From Coprothermobacterota bacterium (lineage in GTDB: Bacteria > Caldisericota > JANLFM01): DNA of 42,643 nucleotides. Positions 7,504 to 15,909 of the stretch are shown here, piece after piece (the first letter of the stretch is position 1; each line of letters opens with the position of its first letter). Made by a program: the position numbers and the translations under genes. The notes under the pieces are model-generated. The model was not told where the DNA came from, ran no database searches, and saw only the letters and a list, made by a program, of their open reading frames with translations. Location of the stretch: positions 53,432 to 96,074 of the forward strand of contig JAPLHV010000067.1 of NCBI GenBank assembly GCA_026389455.1. The letters are read 5' to 3'.

Positions 7504-10016
7504 GGAAGACCCTCCTTGCTCGCCAAAGCGGCCAGTATGCGCTCGGGGGTGATGGGCAAGCTGGTGAAACGCAGGCCGATGGCGTTGTGTACTGCGTTCG
7601 CCACCGCCGAAGCAACCGAGTTGCCGGCTGCTTCCCCCAATCCTTTGGCGCCGTAGGGCCCACTGGGCTCATAGGTGTGGGTAAAGTAGGTCTGCAGATT
7701 GTCCTCTCGCGGCATCTCACAAGTGGTAAAGATCTTGTTGTCGGTAATGAAACCCTCGCAAAAAAGCGCGCCCGTGTCCGGCCGGTGTTCAGTGGCTTCT
7801 CCCAAAGCGTACCCGCCATATCGAGCCAGCGAGCCTTCCAACTGGCCGGCAGCCAAGGCTGGGTTGATTGGCGTGCCGCAGTCGGCTAAACAGACGGCGC
7901 GAAGGATTCGCACAACTCCCGTCCAAGTATCCACTTCCACCTCGATGAAGTTGGTGACGAAAGAAGGAGGGCAATTTTTCTGGCGCAAGCTGCCGGTGGC
8001 AATGAGAGTGCCCCAACCATTGACCATACCCATCTTGGCCGCCTCAGCAAGAGTGATCCGTTTGGCAGGACTCCCTGCCGGGGGCTGTCGAGCTGCCGGG
8101 GGCTGTCGAGCTGCCGGGGGCTGTCGAGCTGCCGGGGGCTGTCGAGCTGCCGCGAGCTGTCTAGCCTCAGGCAGTTCAGTCGCAGGCAGTTCAGTCGCAG
8201 GCAGTTCAGTCGCAGGCAGTCCTGTCTCAGGCTGGATGCTCCGGGTTTGGACATAAGTCTGCTGGTCTTGAGGATCAAAGACGAGCTCGAGGTGTTCGGG
8301 GAATTCATTCAACAGGCGTCCGGCGAAATCCAGCAGCTTCCCTTTGACTTCTCGGGCAGCCTGTAACGCCGCCGCACCGCCCACATAGATACCCCGACTG
8401 GCATGGGTGCAAACATCATAGCCGGTCGTGCGCGTATCGACCGGGGAAAGGTTAACCAGCGCCATAGGCACTTGCAAGGTTTCAGCCACGATCTTGGCGT
8501 GTGCGTCGTTGGCGCCGCCTCCCAAATCCATCAGTGGATGCATCAAGTCAACACTGCCGTCTTCGTTGATCTTCACCGTGGCCGAGGAATAGTCGATCAC
8601 CTCTGCTGGTTGGGGCGCCCCGGCGCCCGAGGTGTGAAAACCTCGTCCCAGACCGATTCCTCGCCGCAGACGGCCTGTCTTCTGACTTGGCTGGCCCCGT
8701 TCGCTCCACCCGATCTTCTCCGCTCCAATGCGCAGAGATTCCTCTACGCCGCAGCTCTTGATAATAGAACGCACGGTAGGACCCTGCCCCCAGAACTCGT
8801 CACCCGTTCCGACGTAGTTGCGCAAGCGGAAAGCGATGGGGTCGAAGCCGCAACGCTCGGCGATGATCTCCACCATCGACTCCACTGCGAAATTCATCTG
8901 CGGGTTGCCGTACCCTTGCATAGCGCAAGCCGGCACCTTGTTGGTATAGACGGCTTTCGCCCAATAGTCCACATTCTTCCAATGGTAAAGGGAAACCAGC
9001 CATCCGGCGGTGCTTCCCAGGAGGGGATAGGCCTGGATTTGGTGGGCGCCGATATCGACCAGGAAGTGGCACTCGGCAGCAGTGATGGACATGTCCCGGT
9101 TGACGCCCACCTTCAGTTGAATCCGCCCCGGGTAATTGGTGTGATCGTATGCGTCATCCTCGCGCGAGCTGACTAACTTCACCGGCCGCTTGGCTTTTAA
9201 GGCCAAAGCGGCAGCAATGGGGATCACCGAGTTCATCTGAATGGACGAGCCGAAGGATCCGCCGAGCGCGGTCTTTTTCACGTTAATCTTACTGAGGGGG
9301 ATGCCGAAAATGCGCCCCAGTTGGATGCGTACGTTATGAATGGATTGGGTCGTACACCAAACAGTGAGACCCCCGTCCGGCTCCGGTTTGACTACAGCAG
9401 TCTTCGTGTCCATCTGGTGGTGATAAATGCGCTGCAATTGGAAGGTCTCCTCGAAGACGAAATCCGAGCTAGCCAGCGCAGCCTGGGCGTCGCCGACATG
9501 GATCTCCCGCTCGCAGGCGATGTTGGCCTTCACTTCCAGGTGGTCTTCGCCGAAAAAGACTCGGTCATAAAGGGGAGCGCTTTGGGGTAGCATCGCTTGT
9601 TCGGCATCCAATACTGGAGGCAAAAGCTGGTATTCCACTTTGATCGCTCGCAATGCCTGGAAAGCCAGCTCCTCGGTCGGCGCGGCCACCGCCAGGATTG
9701 CCTCACCAACATGGCGAGCTTTTCGCGGCAAGACCAGCCGGTCGCGGTAAGTTTTGGCCGGAACAGAGACGCCGCGCTCGTTGTAATAGACCTCCGGCAC
9801 ATCGTCCGCAGTCAATACCACTGCTCCCAGCGCGCAAGCAGCAGCGGTATCGACGCTCAGGATCTTGGCATGGGGGTGTGGGCTGCGCAGGGTGACGGCA
9901 ATCCACATCCCCGGCAGGTCGATATCGCAAGCGTATTGCTCAGCCCCGGTAACGCGGGCTACCCCGTCTTTACGAGGCGTATCAGTGCCAATAGAGAGGA
10001 AAGACGAATCGCTCAT
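7497..10016 (-). CDS. Molybdenum hydroxylase, molybdopterin-binding large subunit (set B)
   Basis: The 839-residue large subunit of the xanthine dehydrogenase family binds the molybdopterin cofactor and hydroxylates a heterocyclic or aldehyde substrate. The catalytic Glu lies in GAKGLGEAAGN at about residue 794. The cofactor-loop region reads MQGYGNPQMNFAVE. The usual GQG glutamine loop is replaced by LGGGANDAH, so the substrate side of the site differs from set A. It has no Cys active-site loop of CO dehydrogenase. An insert of about 60 residues at 590-650, made of ELPAT and RQPPAA repeats, is the translation of the array at 8075-8235. The frame resumes at RITLAEAAK. The start overlaps the set A large-subunit stop by ATGA. 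Confidence 0.9.
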   Translation of the reverse strand: MSDSSFLSIGTDTPRKDGVARVTGAEQYACDIDLPGMWIAVTLRSPHPHAKILSVDTAAACALGAVVLTADDVPEVYYNERGVSVPAKTYRDRLVLPRKARHVGEAILAVAAPTEELAFQALRAIKVEYQLLPPVLDAEQAMLPQSAPLYDRVFFGEDHLEVKANIACEREIHVGDAQAALASSDFVFEETFQLQRIYHHQMDTKTAVVKPEPDGGLTVWCTTQSIHNVRIQLGRIFGIPLSKINVKKTALGGSFGSSIQMNSVIPIAAALALKAKRPVKLVSSREDDAYDHTNYPGRIQLKVGVNRDMSITAAECHFLVDIGAHQIQAYPLLGSTAGWLVSLYHWKNVDYWAKAVYTNKVPACAMQGYGNPQMNFAVESMVEIIAERCGFDPIAFRLRNYVGTGDEFWGQGPTVRSIIKSCGVEESLRIGAEKIGWSERGQPSQKTGRLRRGIGLGRGFHTSGAGAPQPAEVIDYSSATVKINEDGSVDLMHPLMDLGGGANDAHAKIVAETLQVPMALVNLSPVDTRTTGYDVCTHASRGIYVGGAAALQAAREVKGKLLDFAGRLLNEFPEHLELVFDPQDQQTYVQTRSIQPETGLPATELPATELPATELPEARQLAAARQPPAARQPPAARQPPAARQPPAGSPAKRITLAEAAKMGMVNGWGTLIATGSLRQKNCPPSFVTNFIEVEVDTWTGVVRILRAVCLADCGTPINPALAAGQLEGSLARYGGYALGEATEHRPDTGALFCEGFITDNKIFTTCEMPREDNLQTYFTHTYEPSGPYGAKGLGEAAGNSVASAVANAVHNAIGLRFTSLPITPERILAALASKEGLPC
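8075..8235. repeat. Compound array: five 18-bp and about four 15-bp units inside the set B large subunit
   Basis: Units CTGCCGGGGGCTGTCGAG start at 8075, 8093, 8111 and 8129, with a degenerate one at 8147. About four copies of a 15-bp relative, AGTCGCAGGCAGTTC, follow up to about 8235. Both unit lengths are multiples of three, so copy number can change without losing the reading frame. Confidence 0.9.
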
Positions 10017-12307
10017 CCGCCACCTTCCTCCTGGGCAAGCATCCCCATCAGAATCTTCTCCGGCGTGGCCGGCAAAGAAGTGACCCGCACCCCCACCGCA
10101 TCATAGATGGCGTTGGTAAGGGCGGGAGCGATGGAAACCATGGGCGGCTCGCCGATGCCTTTTGCGCCATAAGGGCCAAGACCAGTGCCTGATTCCAAGA
10201 GGATCGTCTCTAGATCGGGGACATCGACAGCAGTGGGGATCAGGTACTCAGCGAAGGAAGGGGTTTGAATGACCCCCTTCTCGATCTTCATGTCCTCAGT
10301 CAAGGCGTAGCCGAAACCCTGAATCCCTCCACCTTCGATCTGCCCCTCCACAATGACTGGGTTAAGAGCTTTGCCGACATCGAAGCAGGCCACAATGCGG
10401 GGTACGCGCAAAGCGCCGGTTTCCCGGTTTACCTCCACTTCCACCGCATAGGCGCCGAAAGTGTAGTCAGGGTGGATCTGCCCTTCGATCACTTCACTGG
10501 CCGGGATAGAAGTGAAAGGCGCATTGAATTGGGATTCCACGAAAAGTTCCTCCCCTTCCGTAGACATCCGGTTGACCAACGGAACCAAGCCGACCGATTT
10601 CTCCGGTTGGCTCTTGGAGAGAACCTTTCCTGCCTGCACCTCTAGATCCTCGACCGGCACGCTTAGCATTCCAGAGGCTTTCTCCAACATGCGCCCGCGC
10701 AAGATGCGAGCCGCCTTCAGGGTGGCGTTGCCCGACATGTAAAGCTGACGGGTGGCAGTGGTGGTACCGGCCAAGGGGGTCAACTGCGAGTCGGTGATGT
10801 AGAGTTTGATGCGCTCGATGGCCAAGCCCAGTTCCTCGGCGGCAATTTGGCAGAGGATATGCCCCTGACCCCCGCCCAGATCCGGCACGCCGCAGCGAAT
10901 GATAGCCGATCCATCCAACTCCAACTTGATATAGGAACGCGAGGTGTCGTGCAAGAAGGTCAGGCGGCCGTAGCTGCACATCCCAGCTCCCAGGCCGTGC
11001 CCGATTGCCACTTGCGGGTTCGGGGAGGTCGGTTTGGGACCCAGCGCTTGCCAAGCCACTTCCGCCGCCTCGCTGATAGCCACCGGTCGGTCGTAGACCC
11101 AGCCAGTATCCAATGAGTCGCCCTGACGCAGGAAGTTGCGCCGGCGCAATTCCAAGGGATCGATCCCCAGGCGGTGGGATATTTCGTCCATCTGCGATTC
11201 GTAGGCAAAGTTGACCTGAGGGGCGCCGAAACCGCGAAAGGCGCTGGTGATAGGCGTATTGGTCATCACTGCGTATGAGTCTACCCAGACATTATCCACA
11301 TGGTAGGGTCCGGCCGCATTGACAGTGGCATACAGCAATACCCAGGGGGAGAGAGCAGAGTAGGAACCGGCGTCGGAGATCAAGCGGGCCTGTACGGCTA
11401 CGATCTGGCCGTCTTTTTTAGCGCCGGTCTTGTATTCCATGAAGAAGGGGTGGCGTTTGCTGTGCGTAAGCAAGGATTCAGCGCGGGTGTAGGTCAACTT
11501 CACCGGCCGGCGCGTCTTCCATGCCAGGAGAGCCAGGAAAGACTCCACGGTGATGTCTTCTTTCCCACCGAAGCCGCCTCCGATCCAGGTGCCCAGGTAG
11601 CGGACGCGGCTGTGGGGAAGATCCAGCACCTCGGCCACTTCCCGGAAGTGCTCGATGACTTGGCTGGAGACGCGAATGTTGATGGTCCCATCCTCGTCCA
11701 CCCAAGCCACCCCCGATTCTGGCTCCAGGTAGGCGTGGTCTTGATAGGGAACCTGGTATGCGCCTTCCACAACGACATCCGCAGAAGCAAAGGCTTCCTC
11801 GACATTCCCTTTGCGGATCTTGAAATGGCTGGCGATGTTCTGCGGTTTTTCCGCGACTTGGCGAACCCCCGGCGCCATTGCCCTCACCGGGTCGAAGATC
11901 CCTTCCAGCGGTTGGTACTCCACTTCGATCATCTGGCAAGCCTGCTCCGCCAACTCGGGAGTTTCCGCTGCCACCAAGGCGATTGGTTCGCCGAAGTAGC
12001 GCACTTCCTGATCAGCCATGACCCGGTAAATCCCCTCGAACTGCACCCCCACGCTGGTGGACTGTCCGAATCGAGCGGTCAGTTCATTATGGGGGATGTC
12101 CTTGGCCGTAATCACTGCATGCACTCCTTCCAGATGCTCGGCTCGCGCGGTGCGCAGGGCCAGGATCCGGGCGGCGGGGTAACGGCTTCGCAAGACCTTG
12201 CCGTAGAGCATGCCGGGAACAGTATAGTCGTCGGCGTAGATGGTGTCCCCACGAACTTTATGTTGGGCGTCGACTTTCGGGATTCCTTTGCCGATGGTGA
12301 TCGACAT
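10013..12307 (-). CDS. Molybdenum hydroxylase, molybdopterin-binding large subunit (set A)
   Basis: This 764-residue large subunit of the xanthine dehydrogenase family has standard motifs: GGGFGGKEDI near residue 240, SAFRGFGAPQVNFAYE, the GGGQGH loop whose Gln contacts the molybdenum ligands, and the catalytic Glu in GAKGIGEPP near residue 720. The AFRGFG loop lacks the Cys of CO dehydrogenases. The substrate could be a purine, nicotinate or an aldehyde. I choose ATG at 12307 because GGGGG lies eight bases before it, one base after the upstream stop. A GTG three codons earlier is possible. It is the only one of the six operon genes that, besides the set A FAD subunit and set B small subunit, carries no repeat insertion. 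Confidence 0.9.
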   Translation of the reverse strand: MSITIGKGIPKVDAQHKVRGDTIYADDYTVPGMLYGKVLRSRYPAARILALRTARAEHLEGVHAVITAKDIPHNELTARFGQSTSVGVQFEGIYRVMADQEVRYFGEPIALVAAETPELAEQACQMIEVEYQPLEGIFDPVRAMAPGVRQVAEKPQNIASHFKIRKGNVEEAFASADVVVEGAYQVPYQDHAYLEPESGVAWVDEDGTINIRVSSQVIEHFREVAEVLDLPHSRVRYLGTWIGGGFGGKEDITVESFLALLAWKTRRPVKLTYTRAESLLTHSKRHPFFMEYKTGAKKDGQIVAVQARLISDAGSYSALSPWVLLYATVNAAGPYHVDNVWVDSYAVMTNTPITSAFRGFGAPQVNFAYESQMDEISHRLGIDPLELRRRNFLRQGDSLDTGWVYDRPVAISEAAEVAWQALGPKPTSPNPQVAIGHGLGAGMCSYGRLTFLHDTSRSYIKLELDGSAIIRCGVPDLGGGQGHILCQIAAEELGLAIERIKLYITDSQLTPLAGTTTATRQLYMSGNATLKAARILRGRMLEKASGMLSVPVEDLEVQAGKVLSKSQPEKSVGLVPLVNRMSTEGEELFVESQFNAPFTSIPASEVIEGQIHPDYTFGAYAVEVEVNRETGALRVPRIVACFDVGKALNPVIVEGQIEGGGIQGFGYALTEDMKIEKGVIQTPSFAEYLIPTAVDVPDLETILLESGTGLGPYGAKGIGEPPMVSIAPALTNAIYDAVGVRVTSLPATPEKILMGMLAQEEGGG

Positions 12308-12308
12308 C

Positions 12309-12971
12309 TTAGCCACCCCCTAACAGGAGATAGTTGGCTTTCGCTTGTGCTTGGCCATCCAGACGGTCACGTGGATCAGCGGGATTCGCGGCAACTTGAT
12401 AGCCCGCGGCAGCTTGATAGCCCCCGGCAGCTCGATAGCCCCCGGCAGCTCGATAGCCCCCGGCAGCTCGATAGCCCCCGGCAGGGTGTTCTGTGGAAAG
12501 TAGCGCTGCGGCCATCGAGATGGCGTCCAGGATTTTCTTATAGCCGGTGCAGCGGCAAAGATTGCCCGAGATCCCCTGGCGCATCTCTTCCCGGGTCGGA
12601 TTCGGGTTGTCCTGAAGCAGACTCCACGAAGCCATCAACATCCCAGGAGTGCAGAAACCGCATTGCACGGCGCCACATTCCAGGAAGGCGTTCTGTAAAC
12701 TTTGCATGAGAGGGTCATCCATTAATCCCTTCAAACTGCGAACCTCCTTGCCATCGGCCTGGGCAGCGAGAACCAAACAGGATTTTATCGCCTTCCCGTC
12801 GTAAACCACCGTGCAAGTGCCGCAATCGCCTTGATTGCAGCCGCATTTCACATCTGTGGCGCGAGCTTGGTTCCGCAGGAAGTCGAGCAGTGAGTCTGCA
12901 GCTTGGACAGGTGCGCTCACCGCCACTCCATTAACTCGAATAGTTACTTTCAGGTCGCTTTGGATCTCCAT
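12309..12971 (-). CDS. Molybdenum hydroxylase, [2Fe-2S] subunit (set A), with repeat-derived C-terminal tail
   Basis: The family part ends near residue 160. Both clusters are intact: KCGCNQGDCGTC and SC for the ferredoxin-type cluster, QCGFCTPG and LCRCTGY for the second. After ISMAAALL the protein continues for roughly 60 residues of AGGYRA and related repeats, which is the translation of the array at 12390-12495, ending in LLLGGG. Homologues normally stop near the end of the second cluster domain, so the tail is an acquired extension. I prefer ATG at 12971, with AAGGAG six bases upstream. A TTG at 12986 would overlap the FAD-subunit stop. Confidence 0.88.
   Translation of the reverse strand: MEIQSDLKVTIRVNGVAVSAPVQAADSLLDFLRNQARATDVKCGCNQGDCGTCTVVYDGKAIKSCLVLAAQADGKEVRSLKGLMDDPLMQSLQNAFLECGAVQCGFCTPGMLMASWSLLQDNPNPTREEMRQGISGNLCRCTGYKKILDAISMAAALLSTEHPAGGYRAAGGYRAAGGYRAAGGYQAAAGYQVAANPADPRDRLDGQAQAKANYLLLGGG
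12390..12495. repeat. Array of five to six 18-bp units at the 3' end of the set A [2Fe-2S] gene
   Basis: Units of the form GATAGCCCCCGGCAGCTC run along the plus strand and end in GGCAGGGTGTTCTGTGG, the usual flank of the element. On the coding strand they give AGGYRA repeats. The native stop codon has been lost or displaced. Confidence 0.9.
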
Positions 12972-12982
12972 CATCCACTCCT

Positions 12983-13834
12983 TCAAGATAAAGCCGCGCG
13001 GGCGGCTTGACGCAACAGTGCGCCGGCCAATAGACGCCGATAGGAAGAGGAAGCGCGTATATCGGTGATCGGTCGCACTTCTCCCTGGGCTTCGGTAGAA
13101 GCTCGAACAAGCGTCTCTTCATTACACGGCATCCCCGTCAGGCACTCCTCTGTGCGAAATGCACGGAATGGAGTGGCAGCCAGTGAGCCGTAGGCCAACT
13201 TAACATCTTGCATCAACCCGTCTTCCATGCGTAGAGATAGAGCAGCGCTGGCCAATGAAATCGCCATGGCATTGCGAAGCCCAAACTTGACGAATGCCAC
13301 CTTCTTCCTCTCGAAGAGAGGAAAGCGCAAGGAAAGGATCAGCTCACCCGGTCTCAGATTGGTCCGTCCAGGGCCAGCGAAGAGTTCAGCGATAGGAAAC
13401 TCTCGCCTCCCTCCCGATAAGCTCTCAGCAAGCACCGAAGTCTCCATGGCCAGAAGTGGAGGAGCGGTGTCGGCAGCCGGTGAAGCATGACCCAGATTAC
13501 CGCCCAAAGTGGCGCGGTTGCGCACCAGGGGGTCGCCGAAGGACTGACAGGCTTGCCAGAGTAGTGGCGCTCCTTCGCGGAGGAGAGGTGAACCACCCAA
13601 CTCGGCGATAGTCGTCAGGCTGCCGACAGTGGCCCAATTCCCTTCGGCTTGAATCCCACGCAACCCCTCCAGCTCACTGATATCGACCAGCAGGCAATCC
13701 TGCAAGTGACGAGCCTTGAGGTCAGGCAAAAGGTTGCTACAGCCGGCTGCGATGCGAGCCCGGCCGCCGTACTCGCTCAGGACTTGAAGCGCTTCGATGA
13801 GCCCCCTGGGCTTACAGAAAGAATAATGCAGCAA
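12983..13834 (-). CDS. Molybdenum hydroxylase, FAD-binding subunit (set A)
   Basis: This medium subunit has the FAD motifs AAGCSNLLPDLKA and TLGGNLGHASPAADTAPP. It is the first gene of the six-gene operon. A longer frame begins at ATG 13897, but a good promoter (TTGACT, 17 bases, CATAGT at 13869-13897) lies over that ATG. Transcription from it would start near 13862. The TTG at 13834 follows AAGGGGG by nine bases and begins LHYSFCKPRGLIEAL, where family homology starts. I therefore choose TTG, giving 283 residues. The stop overlaps the start region of the [2Fe-2S] gene. Confidence 0.88.
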   Translation of the reverse strand: MLHYSFCKPRGLIEALQVLSEYGGRARIAAGCSNLLPDLKARHLQDCLLVDISELEGLRGIQAEGNWATVGSLTTIAELGGSPLLREGAPLLWQACQSFGDPLVRNRATLGGNLGHASPAADTAPPLLAMETSVLAESLSGGRREFPIAELFAGPGRTNLRPGELILSLRFPLFERKKVAFVKFGLRNAMAISLASAALSLRMEDGLMQDVKLAYGSLAATPFRAFRTEECLTGMPCNEETLVRASTEAQGEVRPITDIRASSSYRRLLAGALLRQAARAALS

Positions 13835-13868
13835 TCGTTCGTACCCCCTTCCAATTGGCAATGCCTTG

Positions 13869-13897
13869 ACTATGCGAAAATGGTATCTATAAGTCAA
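13869..13897 (-). promoter_or_regulatory. Sigma-70-type promoter of the molybdenum hydroxylase operon
   Basis: On the minus strand, TTGACT (13897-13892) is followed after 17 bases by CATAGT (13874-13869). The predicted start is near 13862, giving a leader of about 28 bases to the TTG start at 13834. The -35 matches consensus in five of six bases and the -10 in four. Confidence 0.55.
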
Positions 13898-14057
13898 GCA
13901 CTTTCATAATAAAGCAACTGGTCGCCTTAGTAATAATCCTCGCATTGATCTCAACGTCACTGGCTATTGGCCTAAGGTTCATTTTCTCACTTCTTCACCG
14001 TCCTGACGACCACGATTGCGCCTTCTATCAACGTCATTGAGTAAGCCGCTTTGGCAA

Positions 14058-14078
14058 GGGCGGGTTTGAAACCCGCCC
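14058..14078. repeat. REP-like palindrome
   Basis: Palindrome with G at the centre (GGCGGGTTTGAAACCCGCC), followed by CCTACGGGG. Intergenic. Confidence 0.85.
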
Positions 14079-14339
14079 CTACGGGGGACACTCCGGCGTA
14101 AATCATTTCGGGGTCGCTGAGACCTTAAAAGTAAAAGGGGATGACTATTTCTGGGACCGTGGCGCCCATGGCATCCTTGGGCGTCTCGTTCCTCCCAGGA
14201 AAGCCGAAGATCCCAGGAGCGGTCATCCCTAGAACGGTTGGCTTCCGTCTGTTCACTGCAGATGCCGCACTGGGGTGCGGCGGTCCCGGGGATAGCAATG
14301 GTCCCGGGGATAGGGTTTCCACCACCTTGGTTCTCGTAG

Positions 14340-14360
14340 GGGCGGGTTTCAAACCCGCCC
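14340..14360. repeat. REP-like palindrome nested in long repeat copy A
   Basis: Preceded by CGTAGG. Core GGCGGGTTTCAAACCCGCC. Confidence 0.85.
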
Positions 14361-14404
14361 AGGCACGGACGGTCTCAGCATGGTGTTGCCTCATTCTCCA
14401 GAAC

Positions 14405-14465
14405 ACCCTGCCGTGGGCTATCGAGCTGCCGGGGGCTATCGAGCTGCCGGGGGCTATCGAGCTGC
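14405..14465. repeat. Short 18-bp array nested in long repeat copy A
   Basis: Preceded by AGAACACC, then units CTGCCGTGGGCTATCGAG and two of CTGCCGGGGGCTATCGAG, ending in CTGCCGCAAG. Confidence 0.85.
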
Positions 14466-14670
14466 CGCAAGTTGACTCGTTGCCGCCAGCCTTGATGATC
14501 CCAGAGACCTTGTTTACCCTCAGACTGCCAAACCCACTCGGTTTAAGAAAGAACCATATTCTGAGAGTTGTGCGACAGGCTGCAGTCACATACATTTTGG
14601 ATTGAGAGATCTCAAAAAGAGGAAAAGATCTGGAGTTTCAGGTAGAATAGCATCCGAGCATGCAGGGTCT

Positions 14671-15363
14671 ATGAGAACGAGAAGAGTTACGCTAGCCAGC
14701 AAGTTTATCCTGGAGCTTTATAGTTTTTTCCTCACTCTGGGATCTGCTGTCACTTGCCTCTTCGCTGCCGCTCAACCCGCACGCAACCTGCTTCGGGAAG
14801 AACTGGAGTCCTTCGACTTGGAGATCTCCAGTTGGATCCGCGCCAACCCCACGCGCAACAAAGATCGTCTGATGCGATTGGCTTCCTCCCTGGGAGAGAA
14901 CGTGGTCTTCAGTCTGATCGCCCTCCTCGCCGCAGGCGCCCTATTCCTGGCCGGCGCCAGATGGGAAGCCTTGGCGATCTGTACCGTCGCTGTCGTCAGC
15001 GCCGTGATAGTAGGCATCCTGAAGCTCGTCTTCAGCCGCCCGCGCCCCGAAGGGGACTGCCAGGTTCGCACCTTCGGCGCCAGCTTCCCCAGTGGGCACG
15101 CCAATAGTTGCACCGCTTTCTACCTGCTGCTGGCCTTTGTCCTTTATCAGTTCGTGCCACCACAATTGCGTTGGCTGTTGATGGTCTTCACCTTGGCTGT
15201 GGTTCTTCTTGTTGGGCTCAGTCGCATTTATCTTGGCGCTCATTACGCCAGCGACGTGCTGGCCGGCTTTGCCACCGGAGGAGTTATCGCGCTTGTGACC
15301 GGCCTGGCCTTCGGCCTCTACCGTTTGCCGTTAGCCCACTGGTTCTCTGCCCTGATCCCTTAG
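14671..15363 (+). CDS. PAP2-family membrane phosphatase
   Basis: The protein has about five transmembrane helices and the three-part acid phosphatase signature: KLVFSRPRP, PSGHANS, and SRIYLGAHYASDVLAG with its catalytic His. Such enzymes remove phosphate from membrane lipids such as undecaprenyl pyrophosphate, phosphatidate or PGP, with the active site at the outer face. The substrate cannot be told from sequence. I choose ATG at 14671 (230 residues), where the first helix follows a short basic stretch. A TTG at 14602 would add 23 residues but has no ribosome binding site. The gene converges with yjbQ and overlaps it by four bases. Confidence 0.85.
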   Translation: MRTRRVTLASKFILELYSFFLTLGSAVTCLFAAAQPARNLLREELESFDLEISSWIRANPTRNKDRLMRLASSLGENVVFSLIALLAAGALFLAGARWEALAICTVAVVSAVIVGILKLVFSRPRPEGDCQVRTFGASFPSGHANSCTAFYLLLAFVLYQFVPPQLRWLLMVFTLAVVLLVGLSRIYLGAHYASDVLAGFATGGVIALVTGLAFGLYRLPLAHWFSALIP

Positions 15364-15791
15364 CCTCCTGGTTCTTTCACCGTTTTCGTTGCGCCCCCAT
15401 CCGTCAGTGCCTGTACCCAGACTTGTCGCGAGCGGGGACCATCGAATTCAGCAAAGAAGATCCCTTGCCAGGTTCCCAAGACCAGCTCTCCCTGGCTCAC
15501 GGGGACCAGCAGGGATACCCCGGTCAAGGCCGACTTGATGTGCGCTGCCGAGTTCCCCTCGCTGTGACGATAGGATCCCACCGTCGGCGCCAGTCGCTCC
15601 AGATGAGCTAGGATATCCTCACTCACGGAAGGGTCCGCGTTCTCGTTGACCACCAATCCAGCCGTGGTGTGCGGCACGTAGACCAGCGCCGCCCCTTCCC
15701 TTAAACCCAAGGTGTGGACCGCCAGTTGGATCTTCTTCGTGATCTCTTGCAGTTCCTGTCTTCGTTGCGTTTTCAGTTGTAACACGTGCAT
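15360..15791 (-). CDS. yjbQ: YjbQ/UPF0047 family protein
   Basis: The 143-residue protein shows the family signature YVPHTTAGLVVNENADPSV, then HIKSALTGVSLLVPV and ELVLGTWQGIFFAEFDGPR. Members are small trimeric proteins. Some rescue thiamine-phosphate synthase mutants by a secondary activity, but the true role is unknown. The conserved His and Glu/Asp residues are present. AGGAGG precedes ATG by seven bases. The gene is monocistronic and ends inside the last codons of the PAP2 gene. Confidence 0.92.
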   Translation of the reverse strand: MHVLQLKTQRRQELQEITKKIQLAVHTLGLREGAALVYVPHTTAGLVVNENADPSVSEDILAHLERLAPTVGSYRHSEGNSAAHIKSALTGVSLLVPVSQGELVLGTWQGIFFAEFDGPRSRQVWVQALTDGGATKTVKEPGG

Positions 15792-15909
15792 TTTGTTGCC
15801 TCCTCAGTCGCGTGATGTCAGTATAGCCGATGAGTTCTTATGGAGCCTACATGCAGCCTGCCTATCTGAAGAATAGCCAAAGAATGGGCTTTTCTGCTAC
15901 AAATGACGG

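Larger units (their letters stand above)
14140..14595 (+). repeat. Long intergenic repeat family, copy A
   Basis: It shares with 34565-34805 the stretch CACTGCAGATGCCGCACTGG, scattered TCCCAGGA blocks and an end of the type ACCTTGTT-ACC-TCAGACTGCC followed by CCCACTCG. The copy near 32845-33000 is inverted. Here the inner GCCGCAC-TGGG-GTGCGGC forms a perfect stem-loop. A REP-like palindrome and an 18-bp array are nested in the copy. Confidence 0.7.
13898..14670. other. Divergent intergenic region filled with repeats
   Basis: Between the hydroxylase operon and the PAP2 gene there is no convincing gene. The region holds two REP-like palindromes (14058-14078 and 14340-14360), one copy of a longer repeat family (about 14140-14595) and a short 18-bp array (14405-14465). 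Open frames over it consist largely of repeat translation. Confidence 0.65.

Noticed and set aside
7497-12307. Carbon monoxide dehydrogenase as identity of the molybdenum hydroxylases
   Set aside because: Neither large subunit has the AYRCSFR-type active-site loop with its Cys; the loops read AFRGFG and AMQGYG.
11300-12709. A 469-residue plus-strand open frame opposite the molybdenum hydroxylase genes
   Set aside because: It is antisense to two certain genes and includes translated repeat units; no family signature is visible.
15820-15840. Sigma-28 promoter in front of the chemosensory operon
   Set aside because: GCCGATGA resembles a -10 element, but no TAAA-type -35 lies at the right distance.
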